From Halorussus amylolyticus (lineage in GTDB: Archaea > Halobacteriota > Halobacteria > Halobacteriales > Haladaptataceae): a stretch of DNA of 64,000 nucleotides. The stretch lies in the NCBI RefSeq assembly GCF_004143485.2, contig NZ_RXOB02000022.1, positions 186,001-250,000 on the forward strand. Reading direction: 5' to 3'. Made by a program: the position numbers and the translations under genes. Below, in pieces: positions 33,933 through 42,424 of this stretch (position 1 is its first letter; each line of letters starts with the position of its first letter). The notes under the pieces were generated by a model. The model had not been told where the DNA came from. It ran no database searches and worked only from the letters and a program-made list of their open reading frames with translations.

Positions 33933-34697
33933 ATGAAGCTACTCGTCGTCGGGGCGGGCGAGATGGGCCGGTGGGTCGGCCGGTCGGTGGACGCCGAGGT
34001 GGCGTTCGCCGACGCCGACCCCGCGGTCGCGCGGGCGGCCGCGAGCGACGCCGACGCGCGGACGGTTTCGCTCTCGACCGACGAGCGATTCGACGCGGTG
34101 TGCATCGCGGTTCCGATTTCGGCCGCCGAATCCGCCATCGCCGACCACGCGCCGAAGGCCGAGTCCGCGATACTCGACGTGACCGGCGCGATGGCGGGAC
34201 CCGTGGCCGCGATGGCCGAGCGCGCGCCCGACCGCGAGCGCGTGAGCCTCCACCCGCTGTTCGCGGCGGCGAATTCGCCGGGGAATATTGCCGTCGTCTC
34301 AGACGCGCCGGGACCGACCACCGACCGCATCCTCGACGACCTGCGCGAGCAGGGCAACGACCTCGTGGAGACGACGCCCGAAGAACACGACGCCGCGATG
34401 GAGACGGTCCAGTCGGGCGCTCACGCGGCGATTCTGGCGTTCGCGCTCGCGGCCGACGAGATTCCCGACGGCCTGACGACGCCCGTGTTCGAGGACCTGC
34501 GCGAACTGGTCGAACAGGTCACGGGCAACACGCCCGGCGTGTACGCCGAGATTCGCGAGACGTTCGACGGGGCCGAGGCGGTCGCCGACGCCGCGACGAG
34601 ACTGGCCGAGAGCGACCCCGAGGCGTTCGAGGACCTCTATCGCGAGGCGGGCGAGGCGTTTAGCGAAGCGAACGTGAATCCGGAGGACGACGCATGA
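33933..34697 (+). CDS. tyrA: Prephenate dehydrogenase
   Basis: A 254-residue NAD-dependent enzyme of tyrosine synthesis. The dinucleotide motif GAGEMG is at residues 7-12, VCIAVPISAAESAI follows the second strand, DVTGAMAGPV replaces the usual DVgSvK segment, and SLHPLFAA carries the catalytic histidine. The helical C-terminal dimer domain is present. It overlaps the next gene by four bases. Other aromatic-pathway genes are not adjacent, but aroA is encoded 13 kb away. Confidence 0.9.
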   Translation: MKLLVVGAGEMGRWVGRSVDAEVAFADADPAVARAAASDADARTVSLSTDERFDAVCIAVPISAAESAIADHAPKAESAILDVTGAMAGPVAAMAERAPDRERVSLHPLFAAANSPGNIAVVSDAPGPTTDRILDDLREQGNDLVETTPEEHDAAMETVQSGAHAAILAFALAADEIPDGLTTPVFEDLRELVEQVTGNTPGVYAEIRETFDGAEAVADAATRLAESDPEAFEDLYREAGEAFSEANVNPEDDA

Positions 34698-36136
34698 ATC
34701 CCGAGAAGCGCGAGCGCGTCCGCGAGAACGCCAAGTACCTCCGAAACGTCCGGCCAATCGACCCCGAGGAGGTCTCGGAGTACGTCGAAGGCCAGCCTCA
34801 CTCCGCGGTCGTCCGTCAGATTCTCCGAGAGGAAGCCGTCTCGCTCGGTCTCGTGGAGCGCGAAGACGGAACCTTCGAACCCGTTTCGGACGAGCCGATT
34901 CGTCCGACGTTCCGGGGCGTCGAGGCGTTTCCCGAGCGGTACGCGAGTCGGGTCTCGGACCTGCTCGCCGAGCGATTCGGCCCGGACTGGCACCGGGGCG
35001 AGTCGGGCGACCGACTCCGCGAGACGATTCGGAAACTCAAGGAGGATTACTTCCGGAACAATCCGGTCGAGTACGACGAGACCGCGGCGCTCGGCTACGC
35101 GATTTACCACCTGCCGGACAACTACGCGGTCGTCCAATACGTCCTCCACGAACTCGCGGAGAAGGGCCTGCTCGACCGCAAACTCCGGATTCTCGACGTG
35201 GGCGCGGGCGTCGGCGGTCCCGCGCTCGGGGTCCACGACTACCTCCCCGACGACGCGCTCGTGGAGTACCACGCGGTCGAACCGAGCGCCGCCGCCGACG
35301 TGTTCGAGCGCATGGTCTCGGAATCGGGTCGGAACTTTCACCCGACTGTGTTCCGAGAAACGGCCGAGGCGTTCGAACCGAGCGCCGCCGCCGACAGCGA
35401 CGAGGAGGACTCGGCCGCCTACGACCTGATTCTGTTCGCCAACGTTCTCAACGAACTCGACGACGCCGAGGCGGTCGTCCTGCGATACCTCGATTCGCTC
35501 GCCGACGACGGCGCGCTCCTCGCTATCGAACCCGCCGACCGCGAGACCGCAATCGGACTCCGGCGAGTCGAGCGCGCCGTCGCGGACGAGGCGGGCGCGG
35601 CCACCGTCTACTCGCCGACGCTCCGACTCTGGCCGGGCGAGCGCCCGACCGACCGCGGGTGGTCGTTCGACGTGAAGGCCGACTTGGAGGTGCCCGACTT
35701 CCAGCGCCGACTCGACGAACCGGCGGGCGCGACGGGGGAGTTCGTCAACGTTGACGTGCAGTACGCCTACTCGACTCTCCGGTGCGACGGGAAGCGCCGG
35801 GTCGAGTTCGCGGCCGACCCCGACCGGTCGGCGAAGATGGCCGAGATGGAGCGCCACGTCACCAACCGGGTGGACCTCGTGGCGGTGAAACTCAGCCACT
35901 CGCTCGCGGAGGGCGACCGGAACCCCGTCTTCAGAGTCGGCGACGGGAGCGAGGAGACCGACCACTTCGCGGTGCTGACCTCGGAGACGGCGCTGAACGC
36001 CGACCTCCGGACCGCCGAGTACGGCGACCTGCTCGCGTTCGAGCAGGTGCTGGTGCTGTGGAACGACGACGAGCAGGCCTACAACCTCGTCGTGGGCGAA
36101 GAGACCATCGTGGACCGGATTCCGGCACCGGCGTAG
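34694..36136 (+). CDS. Rsm22-like small-ribosomal-subunit methyltransferase
   Basis: A 480-residue protein with a class I methyltransferase core. Motif I is LDVGAGVGGPALGV (about 168-181), and DLILFANVLNELDD follows as motif IV. The N-terminal helical domain (1-130) and C-terminal region after 310 are typical of the Rsm22/mitochondrial METTL17 family linked to small-subunit assembly. The zinc/iron-sulfur cysteines of eukaryotic members are absent. Coupled to tyrA by an ATGA overlap, though no metabolic connection is evident. Confidence 0.8.
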   Translation: MNPEKRERVRENAKYLRNVRPIDPEEVSEYVEGQPHSAVVRQILREEAVSLGLVEREDGTFEPVSDEPIRPTFRGVEAFPERYASRVSDLLAERFGPDWHRGESGDRLRETIRKLKEDYFRNNPVEYDETAALGYAIYHLPDNYAVVQYVLHELAEKGLLDRKLRILDVGAGVGGPALGVHDYLPDDALVEYHAVEPSAAADVFERMVSESGRNFHPTVFRETAEAFEPSAAADSDEEDSAAYDLILFANVLNELDDAEAVVLRYLDSLADDGALLAIEPADRETAIGLRRVERAVADEAGAATVYSPTLRLWPGERPTDRGWSFDVKADLEVPDFQRRLDEPAGATGEFVNVDVQYAYSTLRCDGKRRVEFAADPDRSAKMAEMERHVTNRVDLVAVKLSHSLAEGDRNPVFRVGDGSEETDHFAVLTSETALNADLRTAEYGDLLAFEQVLVLWNDDEQAYNLVVGEETIVDRIPAPA

Positions 36137-36176
36137 AGAATCGGGCGTTTCGTGACTTTTCGCGGGCCGTGTTTTT

Positions 36177-36215
36177 GTGAATCGTCACGGTTGCTATACT
36201 TTCGTGAATTGTCAC
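36177..36215. promoter_or_regulatory. Two directly repeated near-palindromic sites
   Basis: GTGAATCGTCAC (36177-36188) and GTGAATTGTCAC (36204-36215) recur at 27-base spacing after the Rsm22-like gene. Each is a near-palindrome of the GTGAN4TCAC kind. They could be operators for a promoter not otherwise recognisable, or part of the adjoining repeat. Confidence 0.4.
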
Positions 36216-36270
36216 AAACCACGGGACGCGCCGCGAGCGCCTCGTGCGCTCGCACGCGGGGAGGAACGGG

Positions 36271-36490
36271 GGCGCGGTGCTGTGCTGTGCTGTGCGGTGC
36301 GGTTGCGGTCTTCATATGTACCGGCAGCAGCTAGCGAAATTCTCGAAACCGGACCGCAAGCAGAGCGAAGCTAGCTATTCCCGGTACATAGGAGACCGCA
36401 CAGCACCGCCACCGCAGGCCACATCCTCCCCAACCGACTGCGCTTCTCACTCGTCGCTTCGCTCCTCGTTGTGATGCTCATCCCTCGCAC
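36271..36490 (-). repeat. Dispersed ~150-bp repeat, copy 2 (with both inverted arms)
   Basis: The right part (about 36368-36490) is the reverse complement of the repeat at 31331. The left part supplies a mirror arm: ATGTACCGGCAGCAGCTAGC (36316-36335) faces GCTAGCTATTCCCGGTACAT (36370-36389) with 17 of 20 positions paired, and the outer GCGGTGCTGTGC runs (36274-36305) face GCACAGCACCGC (36398-36409). The whole could form a large hairpin, like a MITE. No coding capacity. The 503-base gap around it (36137-36639) has no other feature besides the paired sites at 36177. Confidence 0.7.
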
Positions 36491-36639
36491 GGAGTCGGCG
36501 CGAGATGAACTCGCGCCAGCGCGCGCCGGGGTGAAGGAGACACTCTTTCGAAGTTCGAACTCGGCTGTTGAGCGTCGTAGCCCCCGGTGGCGATTGCCGA
36601 CTCAGCGGACTTTTAGCCCGCGAGGCGAGAACGGAAGGC

Positions 36640-37944
36640 ATGGCCGACACCGTTCGCTCGTTCGAGGGACTCCGCGATGCCCTCGCCGACGCGTCGTTCG
36701 ACCGCCCGCCAGCAATCGTCGCGAACGCGCACGTCACCGGACTCAGCGTGGCGCGCGCGCTCAAGACCCGCGACGTGCCCGTCATCGCCATCGACCGAAA
36801 CGGACAGGGGGTCGCGCCCTACTCCGACGCGGTGGACTTCGCGGGACGAGTCACCTTCCCGCTCGACGACGAGGACGGCTTCCGCGAGGACGTGGAAGCC
36901 CTCGCGGCCGAACTCGACCACGAACCGGTCGCGTTCGGATGCATGGACGAGTGGGTCCACGCCTTCTCCCGGACCGCGCCCGAGGGCGTCCGCCTTCCGT
37001 TCGCCGACCGCGAGACGGTGAACGCAGTCCTCGACAAGGAATCGCTCTACGCCATCGCCGAGGAACTGGGCGTTCCGTACCCCGAGACGTACCGCATCGC
37101 CGAGACCGACCCCGCGCGTACCGGCGGCGAGTCCGGACCGCGCGCCGAGTCCGACGACTCGGCCCGCGACAGCGTTCCCGCCGAGAAGGCCGCCGACTCG
37201 CTCGACTTCCCGTTCGTCGTCAAGCCCGGGCGCAAGCGCCAGTTCGAGGAGGCGGTGGGGACCAACGTCATCGAGGTCGCCGACCGCGCCGAATTTCTCG
37301 ACGTGGTCGAGAACGCCGCGGACGCCGGGATTCGCGTGATGGCCCAAGAGAAGGTCCCGACCGTCCGGGGCGAGGACTGCTCGCTCGCCTCGTACGTCCC
37401 CGAATCGGGTGCCGACGACGCCGTGAGTTTCGTGGGCAACGCCCGCGTTCGGTTCCCGCTCGGGTACGGCACCTCCTGCGTCGTCCAGCGCGCGGACGCC
37501 CCGCAGGTCGAGGCGAACGCGCTCGCAGTTCTCGAAGAGACCGGCTACCATGGCATCAGCGAGGCCGAGTTCGTCTACGACGGCGACCGCGAGGAGTACG
37601 TCCTGCTCGACATCAACACCCGGCCGTGGAAGTGGATTTCCCTGCCCGTGCAAGCGGGCGCGAACCTCCCGCTCGCGGCCTACGCCGACGCGGTGGGCGA
37701 GCGCTACAAGGCCGACGAGATTCGGGACGCGAAGTGGGTGTACCTCGCGGACTACCTGAATCTGCTCGGGGGCGGCGAGTTCGCCGACGTGCTCGACCGG
37801 TCGGAGTGGCGCGCGCTCCTCTCGGGCGCGTTCGAATCGAGCCAGAATCTGACGACCGGCGTCTACCGGCCGTCGGACCCGGACCCGGCCTACCAACTCC
37901 TCCAGACCGAGTTCGGGACGCAGGAGTACTACTGCTCGTGCTGA
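36640..37944 (+). CDS. ATP-grasp carboxylate-amine/thiol ligase-like protein
   Basis: A 434-residue ATP-grasp enzyme. The pre-ATP-grasp domain has PAIVANAHVTGLSVARAL, the ATP-binding part shows FPFVVKPGRKRQFEE and VMAQEKVP, and the metal/active-site segment has EAEFVYDGDREEYVLLDINTRPWKW. These join an acid to an amine (or similar) through an acyl-phosphate. A cysteine-rich end (YYCSC) is unusual. Upstream in-frame ATG at 36568 is rejected because it reads into repeat DNA. The 3' end overlaps the convergent membrane-protein gene by 16 bases. Substrates unknown. Confidence 0.85.
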   Translation: MADTVRSFEGLRDALADASFDRPPAIVANAHVTGLSVARALKTRDVPVIAIDRNGQGVAPYSDAVDFAGRVTFPLDDEDGFREDVEALAAELDHEPVAFGCMDEWVHAFSRTAPEGVRLPFADRETVNAVLDKESLYAIAEELGVPYPETYRIAETDPARTGGESGPRAESDDSARDSVPAEKAADSLDFPFVVKPGRKRQFEEAVGTNVIEVADRAEFLDVVENAADAGIRVMAQEKVPTVRGEDCSLASYVPESGADDAVSFVGNARVRFPLGYGTSCVVQRADAPQVEANALAVLEETGYHGISEAEFVYDGDREEYVLLDINTRPWKWISLPVQAGANLPLAAYADAVGERYKADEIRDAKWVYLADYLNLLGGGEFADVLDRSEWRALLSGAFESSQNLTTGVYRPSDPDPAYQLLQTEFGTQEYYCSC

Positions 37945-38435
37945 GGCTGCGGAGACTCTGCGGCTGAGGCCTCGGCGCGTTCGCGGACCGTCTCGCCGAC
38001 GAGTGCGCCGAGGAGCGTCGCACCGAGGAACAGCCCCGCCAGTCGGACGAACTGAATCGCGAACTCGACGGTCTCGGGGCGAAGCGACGGCGCGGAGACG
38101 GCCCAGTTCACGAGCGTCACGACCGCCGCGAAGACGACGCCGCTCGGCGCGAACCCGGTCAGAGCGTCCTTGGTCGTCGCGTCTCGCGAGCGAACGAGGT
38201 AGAAGCCGAACGCCGCCGCGAGAAGCGGTGTGCCGACGAACGTCAGCGCTTGCCCGACGGTCGAAATCGGGTCGAACCACGTTTCGAGATACGTTCGCAT
38301 GGCCGCCCCGCTCAAGGCGTACCGCGGGACCGCGAGCAACAGGACGCCGGTGAGCACGTTCGCGACGACGCCGAATCCGGCGGCGAGGAGTCCGAGACGG
38401 GCCGGGGTGCGTTCGGATAGCATGCTTGTTCCCAT
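37929..38435 (-). CDS. Four-helix membrane protein
   Basis: A 168-residue membrane protein with helices near 14-36, 56-82, 96-116 and 124-146 and an acidic, proline-rich tail (ESPQPQHEQ). Two ATG starts (38435 and 38423) are possible. It has no recognisable domain. The convergent overlap with the ATP-grasp gene means its last five codons are antisense to that gene. Confidence 0.65.
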   Translation of the reverse strand: MGTSMLSERTPARLGLLAAGFGVVANVLTGVLLLAVPRYALSGAAMRTYLETWFDPISTVGQALTFVGTPLLAAAFGFYLVRSRDATTKDALTGFAPSGVVFAAVVTLVNWAVSAPSLRPETVEFAIQFVRLAGLFLGATLLGALVGETVRERAEASAAESPQPQHEQ

Positions 38436-38492
38436 CCGTTGCGGGGATAAAAAATTTCACACTGGCGAGGAACGAACCCCGTTTCGGCCGAA

Positions 38493-38525
38493 CGCGACCG
38501 CGCGGACCGAGTCCGCGCGGTCGCG
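38493..38525 (-). terminator. 15-bp hairpin after the response-regulator gene
   Basis: CGCGACCGCGCGGAC and GTCCGCGCGGTCGCG form a perfect stem with a three-base loop, 37 bases beyond the regulator stop and before the next minus-strand gene. Confidence 0.45.
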
Positions 38526-38561
38526 GGGAGTTTCAGTCCGCGCGCGCTGTCTCGGCGAGCC

Positions 38562-39164
38562 TCAGTCCGTGCGGTCGCGGAACTCGACCCGGAGGTCGTC
38601 GTCGTCGAGTCTGGTCGCGGTGTCCGAGAGTCGAGCGCGGAGGTCGGCGAGTTCGCTCCGGAGCGAGGCGTACTCGTCGCTGGCTTCGAGTTCCTCCGGA
38701 CTCTTTTTCGTCTCCAGCGCGGCTTTCTTGTTGGCGAGCGCGAGGAACCGCTGCATCTGGACGTCGTAGGTCGAGCGCCGCAGCAGCGTCTCGACCGTCT
38801 CGACGAGTTCGTCGGCGTCCGACACCGGCTTTTCGAGGTAGGCGTCGAACCCGAGTTCGAGGATGTCGAAGTCGGGTTCGACCGCCGAGACGAGCGCGAC
38901 CCGGCAGGTCAGCTTCCGGGCGTGAATCTCGTCGAGCACGTCCTCGCCCGAGAGGTCGGGCATCCGGCGGTCGAGGAGGATGACGTCCACCGCGGCGTCG
39001 AGTTGGTCGACCGCCTCCGACCCGCTGTACGCGGTTCGCACCTCGTACTCGCCTTCTAGCCACTTGGCGTACGCGTCGGTAATCGGCTTCTCGTCGTCGA
39101 CTATCAGGACTGTCGGGGTCTCGCTCGCTTCGGTGTCGGTCTCGGTCTGTGTTGACTCACTCAT
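38562..39164 (-). CDS. Response regulator with HalX domain
   Basis: A 200-residue protein: receiver domain (18-130) with the acidic pair D23-D24, phospho-acceptor D65 (LLDRRMPD), S93 and K112, then a HalX domain, a haloarchaeal coiled-coil output region (QRFLALANKKAALE... to the end). HalX proteins relay histidine-kinase signals. The start at 39164 is chosen because the upstream 14 residues have non-coding composition. It follows the DUF7504 gene by about 70 bases on the same strand, so both may share a transcript. Confidence 0.9.
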   Translation of the reverse strand: MSESTQTETDTEASETPTVLIVDDEKPITDAYAKWLEGEYEVRTAYSGSEAVDQLDAAVDVILLDRRMPDLSGEDVLDEIHARKLTCRVALVSAVEPDFDILELGFDAYLEKPVSDADELVETVETLLRRSTYDVQMQRFLALANKKAALETKKSPEELEASDEYASLRSELADLRARLSDTATRLDDDDLRVEFRDRTD

Positions 39165-39233
39165 GCTGTGTGGGATTCGGTGTGGTGACGCGCCGGGACG
39201 GTTCATCGCACTGGACAGGCGTTCGTCGCATGG

Positions 39234-40319
39234 TTAGCTCGACTCACCTTCGAACGGCGATTTGGTCGTTTCCGGTTCGTAGCCGCTCAGGAAGACGAGG
39301 TTGCCCCGACCCACCTGGACGCGGGTGATGAGTCCCTTCTCCTCCATCTTCGAGAGCTTCCGGCTCACGGTCGATTTCGACCAGTCGGTCTCCTCGGTCA
39401 CGTCCACCTGCTTCATCCGGCCGCCGTACTGGCTCAGAAGCTCCCGGATTCGGTCCTCGTCGGTCAGCATCGCGCCGTCCGGGAGGTCGCCGACGCCCGA
39501 ATCACCGGTCGCCGCGGACCCGTCGCGCTCGGCCCCGGTTCCGTTTCCGGTCGCGGATTCGACGGCCGAATCGCTCGATGGTCCGGTCGTCTCGCTCCCG
39601 GAGAACAGCCCCGAGAGCGAATCGCGGATGGTCGAGAACAGGCTGTCGCCGGAGTCGGGGAGGCTCACGTCGGTGTCGTGGGTCTGGACGTGGTCGCTCG
39701 TGGCGCTCCGGTCGCCGTAGGTCTCGGTCACGGACCACGACTCGCCGTCGTCTCCCACCTCGACGACGGCGTCGAACAGCGTCTTGAGCGTGTTGACCGT
39801 CTCCTCGTCGTGGATGTCGGGGTCCATGTGGTAGAAGCCGATGGCCCCGGCCGCCTCCACCCGGTGGGTGAGGATGTGGAGATACCGGAACGCGGTGTCG
39901 AAGTCCACGTATTCGAGCAGGATGGTGAGCGTCTGGACCGCCACGAGGGACCGATTCCCGTTGTCCTCCCACCGGGTCAGTTGCTCGGTCAGGGGCGCGA
40001 TGATGTCCATCGGCTGATTCGGGTCCACGCGGGCGACGGTCACGCCCTCGGGGAGGTCGTCGTCGCCCGCGGTCTGGACCTGATTCGCGTGGACGAACGC
40101 GAGTTCGGCCGGGAGGGTCTCGACGTGGGTTCGCCAGTCGGAAATCCACGTCTCGGGCGGCGGCGTGTACGTCACCGCCGCCACGTTCGCCTCCTCGGGC
40201 GGCGTGGTGGCCGCGAGCAGTTCGAAGCAGGCGCGCGTCCCCGTCGGCGTTAGCGGGGCCAGCAGGAGGACGTTCGAACACGTTTCGAGTTGCCTCCTGT
40301 CGGATGTATCGATGTTCAT
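39234..40319 (-). CDS. DUF7504 family protein with C-terminal winged helix
   Basis: A 361-residue protein. The first 190 residues form a RecA/KaiC-like domain lacking a clear Walker A, as in the DUF7504 family (CSNVLLLAPLTPTGTRACFE; DFDTAFRYLHILTHRVEAAGAIGFYHMDP). A disordered Ser/Gly/Thr linker (about 215-275) leads to a MarR-like winged helix at the end (EDRIRELLSQYGGRMKQVDV, then WSKSTVSRKLSKMEEKGLITRVQVGRG). A signalling or transcription role, working with HalX, is likely. Confidence 0.82.
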   Translation of the reverse strand: MNIDTSDRRQLETCSNVLLLAPLTPTGTRACFELLAATTPPEEANVAAVTYTPPPETWISDWRTHVETLPAELAFVHANQVQTAGDDDLPEGVTVARVDPNQPMDIIAPLTEQLTRWEDNGNRSLVAVQTLTILLEYVDFDTAFRYLHILTHRVEAAGAIGFYHMDPDIHDEETVNTLKTLFDAVVEVGDDGESWSVTETYGDRSATSDHVQTHDTDVSLPDSGDSLFSTIRDSLSGLFSGSETTGPSSDSAVESATGNGTGAERDGSAATGDSGVGDLPDGAMLTDEDRIRELLSQYGGRMKQVDVTEETDWSKSTVSRKLSKMEEKGLITRVQVGRGNLVFLSGYEPETTKSPFEGESS

Positions 40320-40467
40320 TCGTTGTAGGTCGTGTCGCTCGTGAGTTCGTGGAGACCGCAGATAGTTTCGCAGGTACGTCCTGTATCCGACGCGCGGATA
40401 TTAATCTATTACCCTTCGAACGGCGATACACTCCCTTCGGTCTGGGCCCGAGACGCGAATCCCCGTG

Positions 40468-40477
40468 GAATAAAAGG
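40468..40477 (+). promoter_or_regulatory. TATA box of glmU
   Basis: GAATAAAAGG ends 23 bases before the ATG at 40501, predicting a leaderless message. The other AT-rich patch in this divergent gap (about 40397-40411) could serve the minus-strand DUF7504 gene. Confidence 0.5.
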
Positions 40478-40500
40478 GGTCGCACACGAACCGCCGTTCG

Positions 40501-41682
40501 ATGAACGCAGTGATTCTCGCGGCTGGCGAGGGGACTCGCATCCGGCCGCTGTCGGGGGCCGTCCCGAAACCGATGCTCCCGGTCGCAGACCGGCCGCTCG
40601 CGGCCCATGCCGCGAAGGCCGCCGCGGACGCCGGAGCCGACGAACTCGTGTTCGTGGTCGGCTACGAAGCCGACGCGGTCCGCGAGTACTTCGGCGAGGA
40701 GTACGGGGGCGTCCCCGTCAGCTACGCGGTCCAGACCGAGCAGGCCGGAACCGCCGACGCGGTCCGGGCGGCGCGCGAGCACCTCGACGGAGACTTCGCG
40801 GTCCTCAACGGTGACAATCTCTACGACCCGAACGCCATCGCGGCCTTGTTCGCCGGGGGTCCCGGAATCGGCGCGATTCGGGTCGAAAACCCCTCGAACT
40901 ACGGCGTCCTGAGCGCCGCCGACGGCCGCGTCACCGACATCGTGGAGAAGCCCGCCGACCCGCCCACCGACCTCGCGAACGCCGGAGCCTACGCCTTTCC
41001 GGCGGCGGCGAGCGAGTGGCTCGACGTGCCCGAGAGCGAGCGCGGCGAGCGCGAAATCACCGACGTTCTCGCCCGTGTCATCGACGAGTACGACGTGCGC
41101 TACGTCGAGATGGACCGGTGGCTCGACGTGGGGCGTCCGTGGGAACTGCTCGAAGCCAACGAGTGGAAACTCGCCGAATTGGAGCGCGACGTTCGCGGCG
41201 AGGTCCACGAGTCGGCCGATTTGCGCGGGAGCGTCGTAGTCGAGGAGGGCGCGACAATCGACGCCGGAGTCGTCGTCGAGGGCCCCGCGCTCGTCCGGGC
41301 GGGCGCGAGCGTCGGCCCGAACGCATACGTCCGCGGCGCGACCCTCGTCGGCGAAGACGCCAAAATCGGTCACTCGGTCGAAGCCAAAAACAGCGTTCTC
41401 GGGCGTGGGACGCACGTCGCGCACCTGAGCTACGTCGGCGACAGCGTCCTCGGACGCGACGTGAACTTCGGCGCGGGAACGAACGTGGCGAACCTCCGCC
41501 ACGACGGCGAGGCGGTGAAACTCAGCGTGAAGGGCGAACGCGTCTCGACGGGTCGCCGGAAGTTCGGCGTCGTCGTCGGCGATGGCGCGAAGACGGCTAT
41601 CAATACGAGTCTCAACGCGGGCGTCAAACTCTCGGCGGGCGCGACGACGACCCCCGGCGAGGTCGTGACGCGAGATAGGTAG
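40501..41682 (+). CDS. glmU: Bifunctional sugar-1-phosphate nucleotidylyltransferase/acetyltransferase (GlmU-like)
   Basis: A 393-residue two-domain enzyme. The N-terminal Rossmann-like nucleotidylyltransferase domain (1-225) has AAGEGTRIRPL and VPKPMLPV, FAVLNGDN as the metal site, and IVEKP. The C-terminal left-handed beta-helix (about 235-385) is built of hexapeptide repeats such as VVVEEGATIDAGVVVEGP, with acetyl-CoA-site residues near the end. Archaeal homologues make UDP-GlcNAc from GlcN-1-P. This would supply N-glycan precursors and might also receive amino sugars from the left-hand cluster. Confidence 0.9.
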   Translation: MNAVILAAGEGTRIRPLSGAVPKPMLPVADRPLAAHAAKAAADAGADELVFVVGYEADAVREYFGEEYGGVPVSYAVQTEQAGTADAVRAAREHLDGDFAVLNGDNLYDPNAIAALFAGGPGIGAIRVENPSNYGVLSAADGRVTDIVEKPADPPTDLANAGAYAFPAAASEWLDVPESERGEREITDVLARVIDEYDVRYVEMDRWLDVGRPWELLEANEWKLAELERDVRGEVHESADLRGSVVVEEGATIDAGVVVEGPALVRAGASVGPNAYVRGATLVGEDAKIGHSVEAKNSVLGRGTHVAHLSYVGDSVLGRDVNFGAGTNVANLRHDGEAVKLSVKGERVSTGRRKFGVVVGDGAKTAINTSLNAGVKLSAGATTTPGEVVTRDR

Positions 41683-41774
41683 GGCGACTCGTGGGACGCA
41701 CGATGTTTTTCGTGCGCGGAACGCGGTACGGTATCCGTGGTATCGGGGTCGTCGCGACTCTCCGCACTTTTTGA

Positions 41775-42233
41775 CTATCGAGTCGCCGGGTCGAAGTCCG
41801 TCTCGCGCGCCGTCCGGGTGCTGAGAGAACCGTCGTTCGCGCGCTCGCGGGCGCTGTCGGAGACTACAATCAGGTCGTCGAGCCGTCGGTCGAACTCCTC
41901 GCGATTGATTTCGCCAGCCGCGTACCGCCGTTTCAGCGTCTCCAGCGCGTTCTCGTTGCGAGACGCGTTCGGTCGCGCTGTCCACGAATCGGGGGCGAGC
42001 AACGCCGCCGACGCGACAGCGGGAAGCAGTACCGTGAGGATTCCAAACACCAATATGAGCAGGTCGTAGACCGTCCCGCTTTTCACTCCGGAAGCGACGG
42101 CGAACGCGGCGTACATCGTGAGTGCGCTCGCGGTCATCGCCGCCCCGGCGAGCAGTCGTCGCCACCGGTGGCTGTCGGGAGTGCATCTGGCCAGTATTTG
42201 GAGGGGCGCGGGAGCGTCTCGGGAGGGACTCAT
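41775..42233 (-). CDS. SHOCT-domain membrane protein
   Basis: A 152-residue protein with two hydrophobic helices (AGAAMTASALTMYAAFAVASG and VYDLLILVFGILTVLLPAVASAALL) and a SHOCT motif near the C-terminus (ALETLKRRYAAGEINREEFDRRLDDL as the short helical pair). SHOCT modules occur in many short membrane proteins and probably mediate oligomerisation. The frame extends far upstream but only the ATG at 42233 gives a plausible protein. Convergent with glmU. Confidence 0.8.
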   Translation of the reverse strand: MSPSRDAPAPLQILARCTPDSHRWRRLLAGAAMTASALTMYAAFAVASGVKSGTVYDLLILVFGILTVLLPAVASAALLAPDSWTARPNASRNENALETLKRRYAAGEINREEFDRRLDDLIVVSDSARERANDGSLSTRTARETDFDPATR

Positions 42234-42354
42234 ACTACTCACGATATTTCGAAGCGACTTAAAACCATTCTGGATGACACTTCGAGTGAGTTCCCGCCTC
42301 CGAGGGTTCCAGCGGCTATCGAGAGAATCGCGTTTCGACGACGACCGAACTGAA

Positions 42355-42384
42355 CGCGACCCGGCGGCTCCTTTCATTCCCCAC
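42355..42384 (-). repeat. Remnant of the 3'-intergenic structured element (copy E)
   Basis: On the minus strand, a head box (variant GGGGAATGAAAGGAGC, 42367-42384) is followed directly by a P1 5' arm (CGCCGGGTCGCG, 42355-42366), but no P1 partner, P2, P3 or tail follows. It begins 41 bases after the stop of the metal-transporter permease gene, same orientation as that operon, exactly the position used by the full copies. Interpreted as a truncated or decayed element. Confidence 0.6.
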
Positions 42385-42424
42385 TCAAACACCGCACACG
42401 GGTCGCCGAGCGATACCACCAAAA

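Noticed and set aside
39502-42186. 894-codon minus-strand frame
   Set aside because: Runs antisense through glmU and out of frame through the DUF7504 gene, both of which are clearly real.
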